A stretch of 64,000 nucleotides of DNA from Carya illinoinensis (Eukaryota; Streptophyta; Magnoliopsida; Fagales; Juglandaceae), in NCBI RefSeq assembly GCF_018687715.1, contig NC_056766.1, positions 13,461,001-13,525,000 of the forward strand, read 5' to 3'. Under the pieces are notes generated by a model. It searched no databases. It was not told where the DNA came from and saw only the letters and a program-made list of their open reading frames with translations. The position numbers and the translations under genes were made by a program. Of the stretch, positions 22,421 through 32,413 are shown piece after piece. Each line of letters starts with the position of its first letter. The stretch's first letter is position 1.

Positions 22421-23686
22421 TGTTGCCCAAATGACTAACATAAGAGGGGGGTGAATTGAGTTGTATTAAAAAAAATAACAATTATAAATCAAATATACAA
22501 TATAAAATATAAACAAAATACGAAATACCAATAAATATAAAGAGTAAGGGTAAGAGAGAAGCAAACTCAGTATATTAACGAGGTTTGGCTCCACTACCTA
22601 TGTCCTCACCTCAAGCTACCCCTTGAGGATTTTCAAATTCACTATTCAACCTCTTTCAGGTGGAGATAGAGACCTATTACACCTTTGAACAACACCGCTA
22701 CAAAGGATCCGTGTAGAACACCCTCTACACTAGCAATCACCTTACATGTGGTGATTCAACTATTCCCTGTATAGAACACTTTCTACACGCACAAGGGTTA
22801 TACACACCTTTTTACTGATACAAGAGCTGATAATGGGTAGGTTATCAAAAAACACTCATCAATGAGTGAAATAAGAACAATACAGCGCAAACTATATCTT
22901 TCAAAATGAACAAGGATTAAGGCTCAATGCTTAGAGAAGAAAGAATGAAAGTTTTGGATGAATGTTGTATGCTCTTGGTGTTGTAAATGTGAAGCTTTCA
23001 AATGATCTATTTATAGGCATATTTGAAATTTAAAAAGACTCATATGTCAAAGACAACATCATTCACTTTTTTAAAAAATTCAAATAAAAGGTTCTTCTTT
23101 TTTAATTGTCAAAGACAACATCATTCATTTTTCAAAAACTTCAAACATAATCTTTTACTTTTGGCATATGACAAAAGGAGCACACTTTACTTTTCAAATA
23201 TTTCAAACCTAATCTTTTTACTTTTTGCATATGATAAAAGAAGCATCAATCACTTTTGAAAATATTCAAATAAAACATGCACATGTGAAAGATGACAATC
23301 AATTATCTTTAATATTTTCAAAGTTCAAACCTTTAATCATGTAATGCACATGTGAAAGATGACAACCAATCATCTTTCAAAATTTTCAAATTTAATTTTT
23401 AAAATATTCATGCACACGTAGAAAATGTATTTTAATGTTTTATGATAAAATATTAATTTTGAGCCTTAATCCTAATTTCAAATTTTTAAGAGATTTACAA
23501 CATTACTCTATGACTTTAATGTGAACTTGTTCTCTTCTTGTTCATGCTTGTTTCTTTGATGTGCTTGACTCCATTGTGTAGACAACTTGAGTTTGAGACT
23601 CTTTTATTCTTTAAATTCATTTGTTATCATCAAAATCCCATGTGTAGATATATAATTACACAAAACTTGAAACCTTGGGTTCAATA
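22421..23686 (-). repeat. 5' LTR of copia element 2
   Basis: 1266 bases, TGTTGCCCAA...GGTTCAATA; the terminal CA has become TA. TATA box CCTATAAATAGA on the minus strand at 23006-23017. Followed by the duplication gttcg (23687-23691). Confidence 0.9.
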
Positions 23687-23800
23687 GTTCGGAACATTAA
23701 TATATCTTTGTATGTCATGAACGGGGACATATAACCTTGTGTAGCATGTTCTAATTTTTTAGATGTTTGTCTGATCCCAAGCGAAATATAGGGCATCACA
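23687..23800 (+). mobile_element. E1 element, right end
   Basis: Continues E1 from 7130 after the gttcg duplication. The stretch 'atgtcatgaacgggga' and the end GGGCATCACA match the corresponding end of E2 (58407-58500, reverse). Next comes acgtt, the P450 target-site duplication. Confidence 0.85.
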
Positions 23801-24270
23801 ACGTTTGCCTCTAACTCTGCTATGTGTTTGAACATCTCAAGCCATTGACTTGAAAAGAATTCAAGTGTGGTTATTCTTCGAACTTGGTGTAATAGCGACC
23901 AGTAGGGCACAAACTGAGTACGACATTGTTATAGCCCATTAGTTCTCCAACCACGAGTTTTGGACGATTGACAAAGGCTTTGTCTTTGTTAGTAAAACAC
24001 TCTTTGGTTATCTCTAAATTGCCAACTACTATGGTTTTATGCATGCCCAACCTGATGGTGAAAACTGGTCCATACTTGTCTGCCATGTTACTCAAGGTTA
24101 TATGGGCAGGCTTTGAACTTACTAATAGGTGGAGGTGGCCAATCATGGGCCATGCTCCACCAGCTTCTGATGGAAGTGTGCTCTGAAGAATAGGGTCTTG
24201 GGCTCTCCTAATCTTCCATAATAAAAAGAAGAGAAAGAGAAGCAAGCTAGCTAGCAAAGATGTTGGCCAT
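23801..24270 (-). pseudogene. Cytochrome P450 (CYP82-like), 5' part of exon 1
   Basis: The translation has a hydrophobic N-terminal anchor (LLASLLLFLFFLLWKIRR), then WPMIGHLHLL, KPAHITLSNMADKYGP, FTIRLGMHKTIVV and FTNKDKAFVNRPK, as in CYP82 enzymes. The first ATG (24268-24270) is out of frame with this reading, and another shift occurs near 23880-23900, just where the usual A-P-Y-G-x-x-W region should be; the frame then reads RRITTLEFFSSQWLEM. The exon is cut at 23801 by E1 and continues at 3470. At least three small frame lesions besides the insertion make it a clear pseudogene. Confidence 0.88.
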
Positions 24271-24898
24271 GATATAAGGCATATAAAAGGTTGAGTGATA
24301 ATAAAAGAGCATATATAATTCCTTTCTGGTTGTGGATAGAGGTGTCGGAGAGATGGGCATATATTTAGATAGATACGTACGTGTGTGTGGACAAGCCAAA
24401 ATCTCTTACTTAAAATAGTGAAAAGAGTAACGTGAGTTTTTTTTGTTTTAAAGCCCTAGCTAGGAAGTCATTTTTGTCCTTTATCTGACTCTTGGGGCGC
24501 GCATGCAACATCTTATTCGGTGAGAAATGGCGCAAAGTGAAGAATATTACACGTGCAATTGACTACCATTGATCGCTGTCTCTTTTTCTCACATTTCAAC
24601 TTCACGTGCAGTTGAATAATGGCATCTATGGTTTTAGTTTTGTTAGGCACCTCCAACTTTTTATTACATCCATATTAAACTTGTCAAACAATTACGCGCT
24701 TTCTCAATACAATCTAGAAGATCAATTGTTTTTGATAAATCATTTGCCATTTTTTTTTTGGAGCCTTGCCTTAATTATAGTAATGATTTATAAAACTCAA
24801 TAATTATTGTTGAAACTAGGAAAGACAAGATAAGGCAAATAGGGGGGCGAATCAATCTATACACTAAATAATAAACTTGTAATTTTCCCCTAGTTATC
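24271..24898. other. P450 upstream region and unclassified sequence
   Basis: No gene is supported. A TATA-like AATTATATATGCTC on the minus strand (24310-24323) could be the old P450 promoter. From about 24810 (TGTTGAAACTAGG) the sequence looks like the end of an LTR, but no partner was found. Confidence 0.35.
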
Positions 24899-26141
24899 AA
24901 TACTAAAAATATTTCGGCTCACATTTTCTTCTAATGTTTTCTAGAGAGAGAGGCTCTAACTTCTCTCTAGAATCCAAAACAGAAAAGCCAACTCGAGGGA
25001 GGTGGGAGCCTCGGCTCCTCCCTCCCTCCCACCTTTCCTGTTTTTTTCCTTGTTCTTTACCGGCTTTTCTCCAATTTTTATTTTGTTTTTGTTTTGGTTT
25101 AGGTGCTTGAGAATAAGGGCTTCGGTGGTTGCAGTTATGGAGGCTCAAGGGACCTATTTGCATGGCTGTTGCACTTTTGCTCACGTCCACTTCTCCAAAG
25201 GCTTCATTTTAAAGATAACTCTGTTGTTGTGCCGCCGAAATGGTGGCTGGGTGTCAGCGTTGATGGAGCTGGAGATCCTCGAAGTGAGTGGCGTGGTCCA
25301 CCTATGATGCTCTGTTTCTGCTTAGGGAAATAGAGGTTGCTGGGCTGCAGTCGAGAGTGTTTTTTACGGTTGAAAATGCTTCTCGCTGCTGGTGGTGGCA
25401 GCGTTTTAGAGCTAGAGGTTCTCGGCTACAGTCGAGGGTGATGTTTTACGGTTGAAAACGCTTACTGCTGTCGGTGGTGGCAGCGTTTCAGAGCTAGAGT
25501 TTTCTCGGCATGTAGGGGTGGGCTTGCGACTCAACCTTAGGTGGTGGATACAGTTTGCTTGTGGTGGGCGACGGTATGCAGAGAAACGGGATGGAGCTCG
25601 GGCGTAGGCAGCAGCAAACAGAAGAAAAAAGGAAAAAGAGGAAGGGGGTGGCGAGATTGATAGAAATGAAACCCTAAGGGGCCGGGTCTTCCCACTTGCA
25701 AATAGCTGAACCTTTGTTTGGGCCGGGCCCAAGGTGTCCTTTTGTCAGTCCATGTTTTTTTGGTTTTTGAATTTTTTTCATGTATTTTCATTTATCTAGT
25801 CTGTTTTAGGTAGATTCAGAAATCATAGTCTCTAGGGCCTAGGGTCCGTAGAGTTTTGTACTCCACTCCTTGGGAGGGGGAGTTGTGTGGGCTGTCTTAG
25901 ACGATAGTCTAAGACAGAGGTTTGTCTCTCACACTGCTAGTCTGGAGGGCTGTCTCTTAGATGATTTAGTTTGGAGGAATTGGGCAAGACCATGTCAACT
26001 ACAAAGAAATTTGTGGGTTGGGGAGCGAGTAAATGTTATAATTTGGCTTGTATTTTTCAAGTCAGAAGTTGTAATTGTCCGTTATATGAATGAATGAAAT
26101 ACTGTTTCACTGTCAAAAAAAAAAAATACTAAAAATATTTC
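24899..26141 (+). mobile_element. Poly(A)-tailed retroposed copy with 17-bp duplication
   Basis: The sequence aatactaaaaatatttc stands at 24899-24915 and again at 26125-26141. The insert between ends in an A run (26115-26126) after 'gaatgaatgaaatactgtttcac'. Both features are marks of LINE-type target-primed insertion. The 1.2 kb body starts GGCTCACATTTTC with a CT-rich leader (24916-25090) and contains GC-richer stretches with 'ggttgaaaa(t/c)gctt' repeated at 25370 and 25450. No frame matches a domain I know; it is a short LINE-derived element or a processed transcript. The source gene or element is unknown. Confidence 0.7.
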
Positions 26142-26619
26142 AAAAATTTTGGACAAATTTTGTAAGTGTGAATAATGAGGTCTAACTGAAATCTCTTCTT
26201 CTTCATCTTCTTTTCTGCGAAAAAAAAAAAAAAAAAGAGGAAGACGATACCCCGAGTTTATTTATAGCCTTCACTTATGGCAGATGAAAACCATAGTTAT
26301 CTCCGGACACTTGGGGGTTACAAATAATCGAAAAACCCAAACCTATGTATAAAACATACAAGACCCAAAACAAAACCACAAACCATTATACCAAATATTA
26401 AAGTCAAAATTCTAATAAATACAAAACCAAAATAGCATAACATACCTACACCAAAAATCAAGATAAGAAAAACCAGTAGCATACCAGTCATTGGTGCCCA
26501 TTTTGGTTAATTGATGGCAACATGATTTGTTTCACTAAAAGTATGATGTAACTTCATCACCCTCGATCAAGCAATCAATCTTGCCTCGTTCTAGTACCTC
26601 TAACTCCACCAAGGAACTT
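26142..26619 (-). pseudogene. LINE1 RNase H end and 3' region
   Basis: On the minus strand, 26619-26470 continues the RNase H domain interrupted at 35505, ending in a decayed version of the F-R-E-x-N-x-V-A-D-x-L-A-K motif. The rest (26470-26238) is T/G-rich 3' untranslated sequence with AATAAA at about 26258-26263. The duplication aactt (26615-26619 and 35505-35509) marks where EA cut the LINE. Confidence 0.65.
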
Positions 26620-27605
26620 TGTAATGCCCGTCCTTGTGGTGTATCCTTTAAAAAATAATTTTATGAAAAGAGACGGGAATTACCATTTGTTTAAAATTTT
26701 TTCCTTCCATGCCAGGATACGACAAACTCCATGTTTACAAAATAAAATATGATTCTTAATTTAAAGAGAGTTATAGCAGTAAACATTAAATTTTATAATT
26801 AAAAATCTTTTGCACAAAACATTGTGCCTAGGCTTCCATACTCTTCCCCTTGGGCACACATAAAAACTAAAATAAGTTGAAGACTCGTAACCATCTTCAT
26901 ACAGTTAAAATATCATAACATAGGTTTTCAGTTATGTATTCATCACTCCATGCATATCATGCATAAGACATTCATTCATTAAAACATTTTGAGGCGGAGT
27001 TTTTCTTGAAAAAGGATTTTCTTTCGTAAAACATTTCCTCACGCCTTCTGCCTTCATTTTTTAAAGAGTCTAGGCATACATGCATTCTTTCTTAACATGG
27101 ATACATTCTTTCTTATCACTTTTATTGGCCGTAGCACACTGTTACGCCCTGTGTGTGAGGTTTAGTAGTCACTTGGACCTTGATTTCGTCCGTAGCCACG
27201 AGTTAGGAATCCATTCCGTCAGGGTGTAGCACTAGGTGCACTACCAGTACTACTTAGATTGCAATTCATTCATTCATGTGGCTGTTACGTATTTTCATGC
27301 ATTAAAGCATTTAGTCCTTCCGTTCATTCAATCCTTTCAATCCTTTTCATTCATTCTTTTAGTCCATTCAATTCTTAAGCATCATTTAAAAGCATAAGCT
27401 TAAACCTTGACATTTAAAAGCAGTCTTTGAAATCATGATATAAGCATCATTTAAAACATCATTCTGTGGCATCTGTAAACATCACCTTTCATAACATCAT
27501 TTAAAACACCATCTTTCATAGGTGCATTTTAAAACCTCAGTTCATAGACATTTTAACACATTTTCTTTGTGTCATTTAAAGCATCGCTTAAAGAAGGAGG
27601 CTTCA
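26620..27605 (-). mobile_element. Coding-free element EA, left part
   Basis: Starts TGTAATGCCCGTCC and is interrupted at 27605 by EB (cttca at 27601-27605 and 32414-32418). It continues at 32414-35504, where it ends GGGATGTTACA. Net length is about 4.1 kb, and no protein domain is seen. Its first kilobase matches the first kilobase of EB, including the 'tgcactaccag' block. Confidence 0.75.
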
Positions 27606-29739
27606 TGTAACGCCCGTCCTTGTGGTGGGTCCTTTTTCATATCGATTTTGATAAAAACCGATGGGAATTACGATTCCTTTTCAATTTCTTTTCCATACAT
27701 ACCAGGATACAAAAGACTCCATGTCATAAATAAAATCTCATTTTTATTTAATTAAAGCTTTCAGCGGAAAACATTACATTTCATAATTAAAGCTTTTAAT
27801 ATGAAACATCTTGCCTAGGACTTAGTGCTCTTCCCCTTGGGCTGTGCCTGTCCTGACTTGTCATGCTCATCTGGTGCCTGGGAGGGCACACATAAAAACT
27901 AAAATGAGTCGATGACTCGTAAGCATTACTTCATACAGTCAAAATATAATAACATAGTTTTTCAGTCATGTAGTTATCATTCCATACATACATATCTTAC
28001 GTAGCATGCATACGTCTTTCTTTTCGTTTGAAAACGTTTCGAGGTGGGGTTTTTATTTAAAACATGATTTCTTCTTTAAAACAGTTCCCCACGCATCGCT
28101 GCCTTCGTTACTTAAAGAATCTTTTCATGCATTTATATTTCTACGTACATTCATGCATACATACGTTCATTAAATCATCTTTTCTTACTTACGTACATTC
28201 ATGCATTCGGTCCATTCATTCATACATACATACATGCATCCATTCTTAACATGCATTCGTTCATTCTTATCACTTTCATGTGGCCGTTGCACATTGTTAC
28301 GCCCCGTGCGCTGGGGTTAGCGGTCTTTTGGACCTGATTCCGCCCGTGGCCGCAGGTTGGGAATCCATTCAGTCAGGGTGCAGCACTGGGTGCACTACCA
28401 GTTCTACTTACCCGGCATTGCAATCTGCCCATTTCTTTGATATCATTTCCAGTCCAGTCCATGTGGCCATTACGTATTTTCATACATCATACATTCAATC
28501 CGTTCATTTCTTTACAGTCCTTTCCTTTTTATTCGTATCGTTTAAAGCATAATTTTCTTTATTTTTCCTAAAAGTTGCTTTAAGAGAAGTTTCTTTAAGA
28601 GGAAACTGATTTTCTTTCTTTTCCATTAAAGTTATTTTAGAAAGAGTTATTTTATTTTAGAAAAGATAATTTTCTTTCTTTGTCAAACCTTACAATCCTT
28701 AACAGTTCTAACATCTTTTAAAACTTCATTTCGTTTCCTTTCATAAATATACATACAACACGTACTACTTATAGCATCCATTCACATGCATACACGTACA
28801 TAATTTGGGTGCATAAAAAGGGGCTGCCAAGGAAGGCCGCTACGTACTTATACTTGAAAACTTACGTTTTATTTTCCTTTTTACAGAAAAGCTTTCGTCT
28901 TATTCTTCATTTTTATAGAGAAAACTCTAGAAGAGTATGAACGTAACACTTACCTGGACTTCATGCCATACTCAATTCATGCAGTCCATTCATGTGCGTG
29001 TCAGATGGCAACCTACATGCATACACATAACTTTATGTCATCATCTATCTAATGCATAAGTAACTATTCTAGAAAATAGAACTATGCTTTGCTTGAAACA
29101 TTCTCTATCCATCCCTGGGCTCTTACGTACTATTTACTATGCTAAAACTTTCGGGGTCTTATTCCTTAAAGTGAACCTCTGTGATTCACCTTAGGTTAAG
29201 ACACTAAGATCTCTGTCTCGTTCTTCTATTTACACAATCCAACACATGATTCTGACATACAGAACCATGCATCCCAACCTTAAACTATATACTCTTCACT
29301 ACTTTCACGTATCCTAGCCCACGCTACATCCTTATTTCCATCCATTTAGGCTACATGAAGTCAGCCAATTCTCTGGCTAAAATACCATGTAACCATGATT
29401 AGGACAGATTACTCATTACATATGATAAATCTGTCTGATACACTTGTCTTGCCAGAGACACATGTATCTCATCCCCTTTTTATCACCTAAGAGCAACTTA
29501 TAATTCCAATAAACACCTGCTTGTATAAACAAGCTCCAAACTCCAATACCAACTTGTTAAGACCCGGTCGATAGGACTTTTCCTACTTCCCGACTCTTTA
29601 TAAGTTCATCCCAACACTTAATGGGAGAGGATTGCATCCATAAATGCACCTCTGTCACATCACGTAATTCGAGATAAATCCCGAGTCACATCACGATACC
29701 CATCATGCTTCTGCTGCACGCTTTGATACTTCTCCATCA

Positions 29740-30090
29740 CTTCCTTATACTCTTAGTCACAAGTCAGTCTCAAGGCAATACCCGTTACCTTGGACTACAG
29801 GACACATCACTACTGCTTCGGGACACTGTTACACAGTTCCCGCCACTTGACAAGAGGACTGCATCCACAAATGTGCCTCTGTCACATTATGCAACTCAAG
29901 ACAGAATCTCGAGTTACAATACGGGGCCCATTGTGCTTCTGTTGCACTCTCTGATACCTTTTCACCACTTCCATATACCTTTAGCCATAGTCAACCACAA
30001 GGTAAATCTCGTCACCCCGGACTACAGGCTATGTCACCATTGTTTTGGGATACTGTTACACAGTTCCCGACACTAGACCATACACTCCAC
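29740..30090. repeat. Tandem duplication of about 240 bases in EB
   Basis: The block 'ggactacaggacacatcactactgcttcggg...cacagttcccg' (29788-29850) recurs at 30020-30075. EA has one copy at 33678-33736. Confidence 0.6.
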
Positions 30091-30179
30091 ACTTCTCTGC
30101 TACGTCATCCAACCCTTCGTGACACACCATCCAGTGTATCACGACCTCGTATAGAGTACATTCACGTGAACTCTCTTCC

Positions 30180-30440
30180 ATCCACACTATGACAACATCA
30201 CTACGATACACGCCTCACGGTGCATCGCTACGCGACACGGAGTATGCGCCACGCGTACTCCTTTCATTACAACACTCATCATCACGATGCACATCACACG
30301 GTGCATCGCCATACAACACGGAGTACCCTCCACGTGCACTCCCTTTCTTCTACGCCACACATTACTACAACACACGTCACACAACGCGTCGCTGCACTAC
30401 ACAGAATACGCTCCACGCGTACTCTCTTCACACATCATGC
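30180..30440. repeat. Three 81-83-base tandem repeats in EB
   Basis: The marker cacggtgcatcg (or its variant) occurs at 30216, 30297 and 30380, each followed by an acac(g)gagta...ccacgcgtactc segment. EA has about one unit (33870-33930). Open frames here come from the repeats. Confidence 0.7.
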
Positions 30441-32264
30441 CATATCACAACTACGGCATCCATCTCATGTCCACTCTTCATAGTACAATCCACAATACTA
30501 CAATTCAAGCCCAACACTTCACAACTACATTTCACTTCACAACTACGCATCGAACTCCACAATTACTAATTACGCAGTCTACAATCCAACCAATCAATTA
30601 CTTTAAACGTAAATAACTAGAGATAGAGGGTTATACCATCGACGGGATAACCCGTGCGTCACTCGCTGCTAGTCACGATCATGCGTCGGAGGAGCATACG
30701 TGGCGGTAACACCGCGTACGGTGGCTGTCCACCACATAAAGTGGTAGTTTGAGCTTGAGAAAAGCTAGGCGTGGCCTTGGAAGGCTCATGGTGGCCTCGT
30801 GCTGGTCAAGGGTGGCGGAGCACGGTGGCATCATGTCGTGAACAGTAAATCCGAAAGCTAGGAGTTTGCTTGAGGTGGATGAAAGCCATAAAACTTCATG
30901 GAAAGCTAGGGAAAGGTAGATGAAGATGTGGTGGAGTTGTGGTGGCGAGGTGGTGGCCATACGGTGGCTCACGGCAGCGGATCGGCCGTTTGAAGTCATT
31001 TTCGGCCTTGGAGAGTGAGGGAGAGTGAGAGTTACACATAGGTCCGTTGGCCATAGAATTTCTTGGGGAAGTTCGTGGTGATGAGAGGAACAAGATGGTG
31101 GTGGTGAAACACCATGGGTGGCCGTGTACGGTGGTGCACGGCGGTGCAACCAAACGTGTGTGTGTGAAGACCCATCGGAGAAAGAGTGATAGTTAGGGAG
31201 AAAGAAGGACATGGGGAGGAAGCCCTTGACATGGTGGTTCCATTGGTGGTGCTTGGTGGCCGTTTCAACCGTGTATGGTGGTCCAAAGAGGTGAAAAAGG
31301 GTTGAAGACCCATTTCTTTGGAAGAGAAAAGGGAGAGAATGGGTTGCCGATTTAACTCACCACCGGTGAGGTTGTGGTCGCCAGTGAGAGAGGGTCACGC
31401 CGGTGTGGGAGGTGAGGCACGGTGGTCGGAGGTGGCGCCGGCTGGAGCTTCAACCGAACGGACATGGAGGAAGGCTCACGTCGAGCACGAAGAGAAGGAG
31501 AGGAAAGAGAAAAGAGAAAGAAGAAAAAAGGAAAAAGAGAAAAGACTGAAGGGAAAGGGTAGGGGCCTGAGTATTTAATCTCAGTCCTACGCTTCGGGAT
31601 CCTCAAAAGGATCTAACGATGAATTAAAACACTGATTTGAAAATGCGTAAGTGTTTTATTTTAAATAAAACACTTTAATAAAACACTAAGAGAAATTAAG
31701 AAAGAATATTATTTTATAAACTAAGGTTTATAAAATAATATTTTCTTCATCATTATATAAAATGATAAAGTATCATTAATTAATCAAAGTGCATAAAACA
31801 CTTAAACAAAACACTGAGAGGAATTAAGATAGAATATTATCTTATAAACTGAAGTTTATAAAATAATATTTCTTCATCATTATCTAAATTGATAATGTAT
31901 CATTAATCACTCAAAGAGAATAAAACCATTTAATTTAAATAAGAGTTTTCAACGTAAAGTTAAACCTCTTAATATTTTAAAACAACTAAAATATTTAATA
32001 TAAGATATTATCCTCAATTATAATATTTTCAGAGCTCATTAAAATATTATAATTGTGTTACTTTAAAAGCAAGCTTATCTAATAATACTGAAAATATCTT
32101 CTATAGATATTTTCTGAAAATATCTTCTATAGATATTTTCTATAGATATCTTCTATAGATATTTTCTATAGATATTTTCATAATATTTAAAATATTCGTA
32201 AGCATTAAAATATCTATCTTACTTTGAAATCCGCATAATGACTTTCAGAACACGCCATCGAGAT

Positions 32265-32382
32265 ACAACACGTGGGATAAGGCTCAGCACGTAGATCGAA
32301 ACTCAGCACGTAGACCGAAACTCGACACGTGGAACAAGGCTCGGCATGTTGACCGAAGTCTGACACGTGGATCGAGGCTCAT
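32265..32382 (-). promoter_or_regulatory. Array of 19-base G-box/ABRE-like repeats in EB
   Basis: CACGTG or close variants start at 32269, 32288, 32307, 32326, 32345 and 32364, exactly 19 bases apart: three are CACGTG, two CACGTA and one CATGTT. On the minus strand the perfect sites read CCACGTGT, the core of abscisic-acid and light-response elements bound by bZIP and bHLH factors. It lies close to the presumed U3 start. Confidence 0.65.
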
Positions 32383-32413
32383 AAAGAAGAAGAAAGAAGG
32401 AGCAGATATTACA

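Larger units (their letters stand above)
7131..23686 (-). mobile_element. SIRE-like Ty1/copia element 2, with a nested insertion
   Basis: A complete but decayed copia element in minus orientation. The 5' LTR is 22421-23686, the primer site 22406-22418, gag-pol runs from 22358 down to about 17580, then come an extra cassette, a polypurine tract and the 3' LTR. The 3' LTR is split by the Athila-like element at 8292-16413. Target-site duplication gttcg occurs at 7126-7130 and 23687-23691. Gag style, the tract AAAAAGGGGGAGAT and the spacer after pol fit the SIRE/Maximus lineage. The two LTRs differ at several bases per hundred by eye, so it is clearly older than its passenger. Confidence 0.88.
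27606..32413 (-). mobile_element. Coding-free element EB nested in EA (probable solo LTR)
   Basis: 4808 bases, TGTAACGCCCGTCC...GCAGATATTACA, with perfect cttca duplications. It is related to EA along its length. Reading from the right end on the minus strand there is a G-box array (32265-32370), an AT-rich block, a TATA-like ATTAAATACTC (about 31573-31583) and a long CT-rich leader (31560-31480). This is the plan of a U3-R-U5 unit, so a solo LTR of a long-LTR gypsy lineage is the best guess. Short open frames at 30679-31606 are GC-rich leader artefacts without domains. Confidence 0.7.

Noticed and set aside
2938..24270. A working P450 gene with a very long intron
   Set aside because: The insertion lies inside an exon with target-site duplications, the frame is shifted at three or more places, and no haem-binding exon is in the window.
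25002..25791. Frames of 76-106 codons in the retroposed copy
   Set aside because: Overlapping frames on both strands with low-complexity Pro/Ser/Lys-rich stretches; none begins in a convincing context or matches a family.
24810..26240. A copia LTR around the retroposed copy (TGTTGAAACTAGG... start)
   Set aside because: No partner LTR, primer site or polypurine tract was found, and the right-hand part reads as the LINE1 3' region.
30189..30616. Three overlapping frames of 87-126 codons, Thr/His/Arg-rich
   Set aside because: All three forward frames are open because of the 82-base repeats; composition is repeat-driven.
30679..31606. GC-rich frames up to 177 codons in EB
   Set aside because: They lie in the leader-like region of a presumed LTR, are not kept in EA, and contain no domain.
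32265..32382. CRISPR-like array of evenly spaced repeats
   Set aside because: The unit is 19 bases with no spacers, in plant DNA; it is a short tandem repeat.
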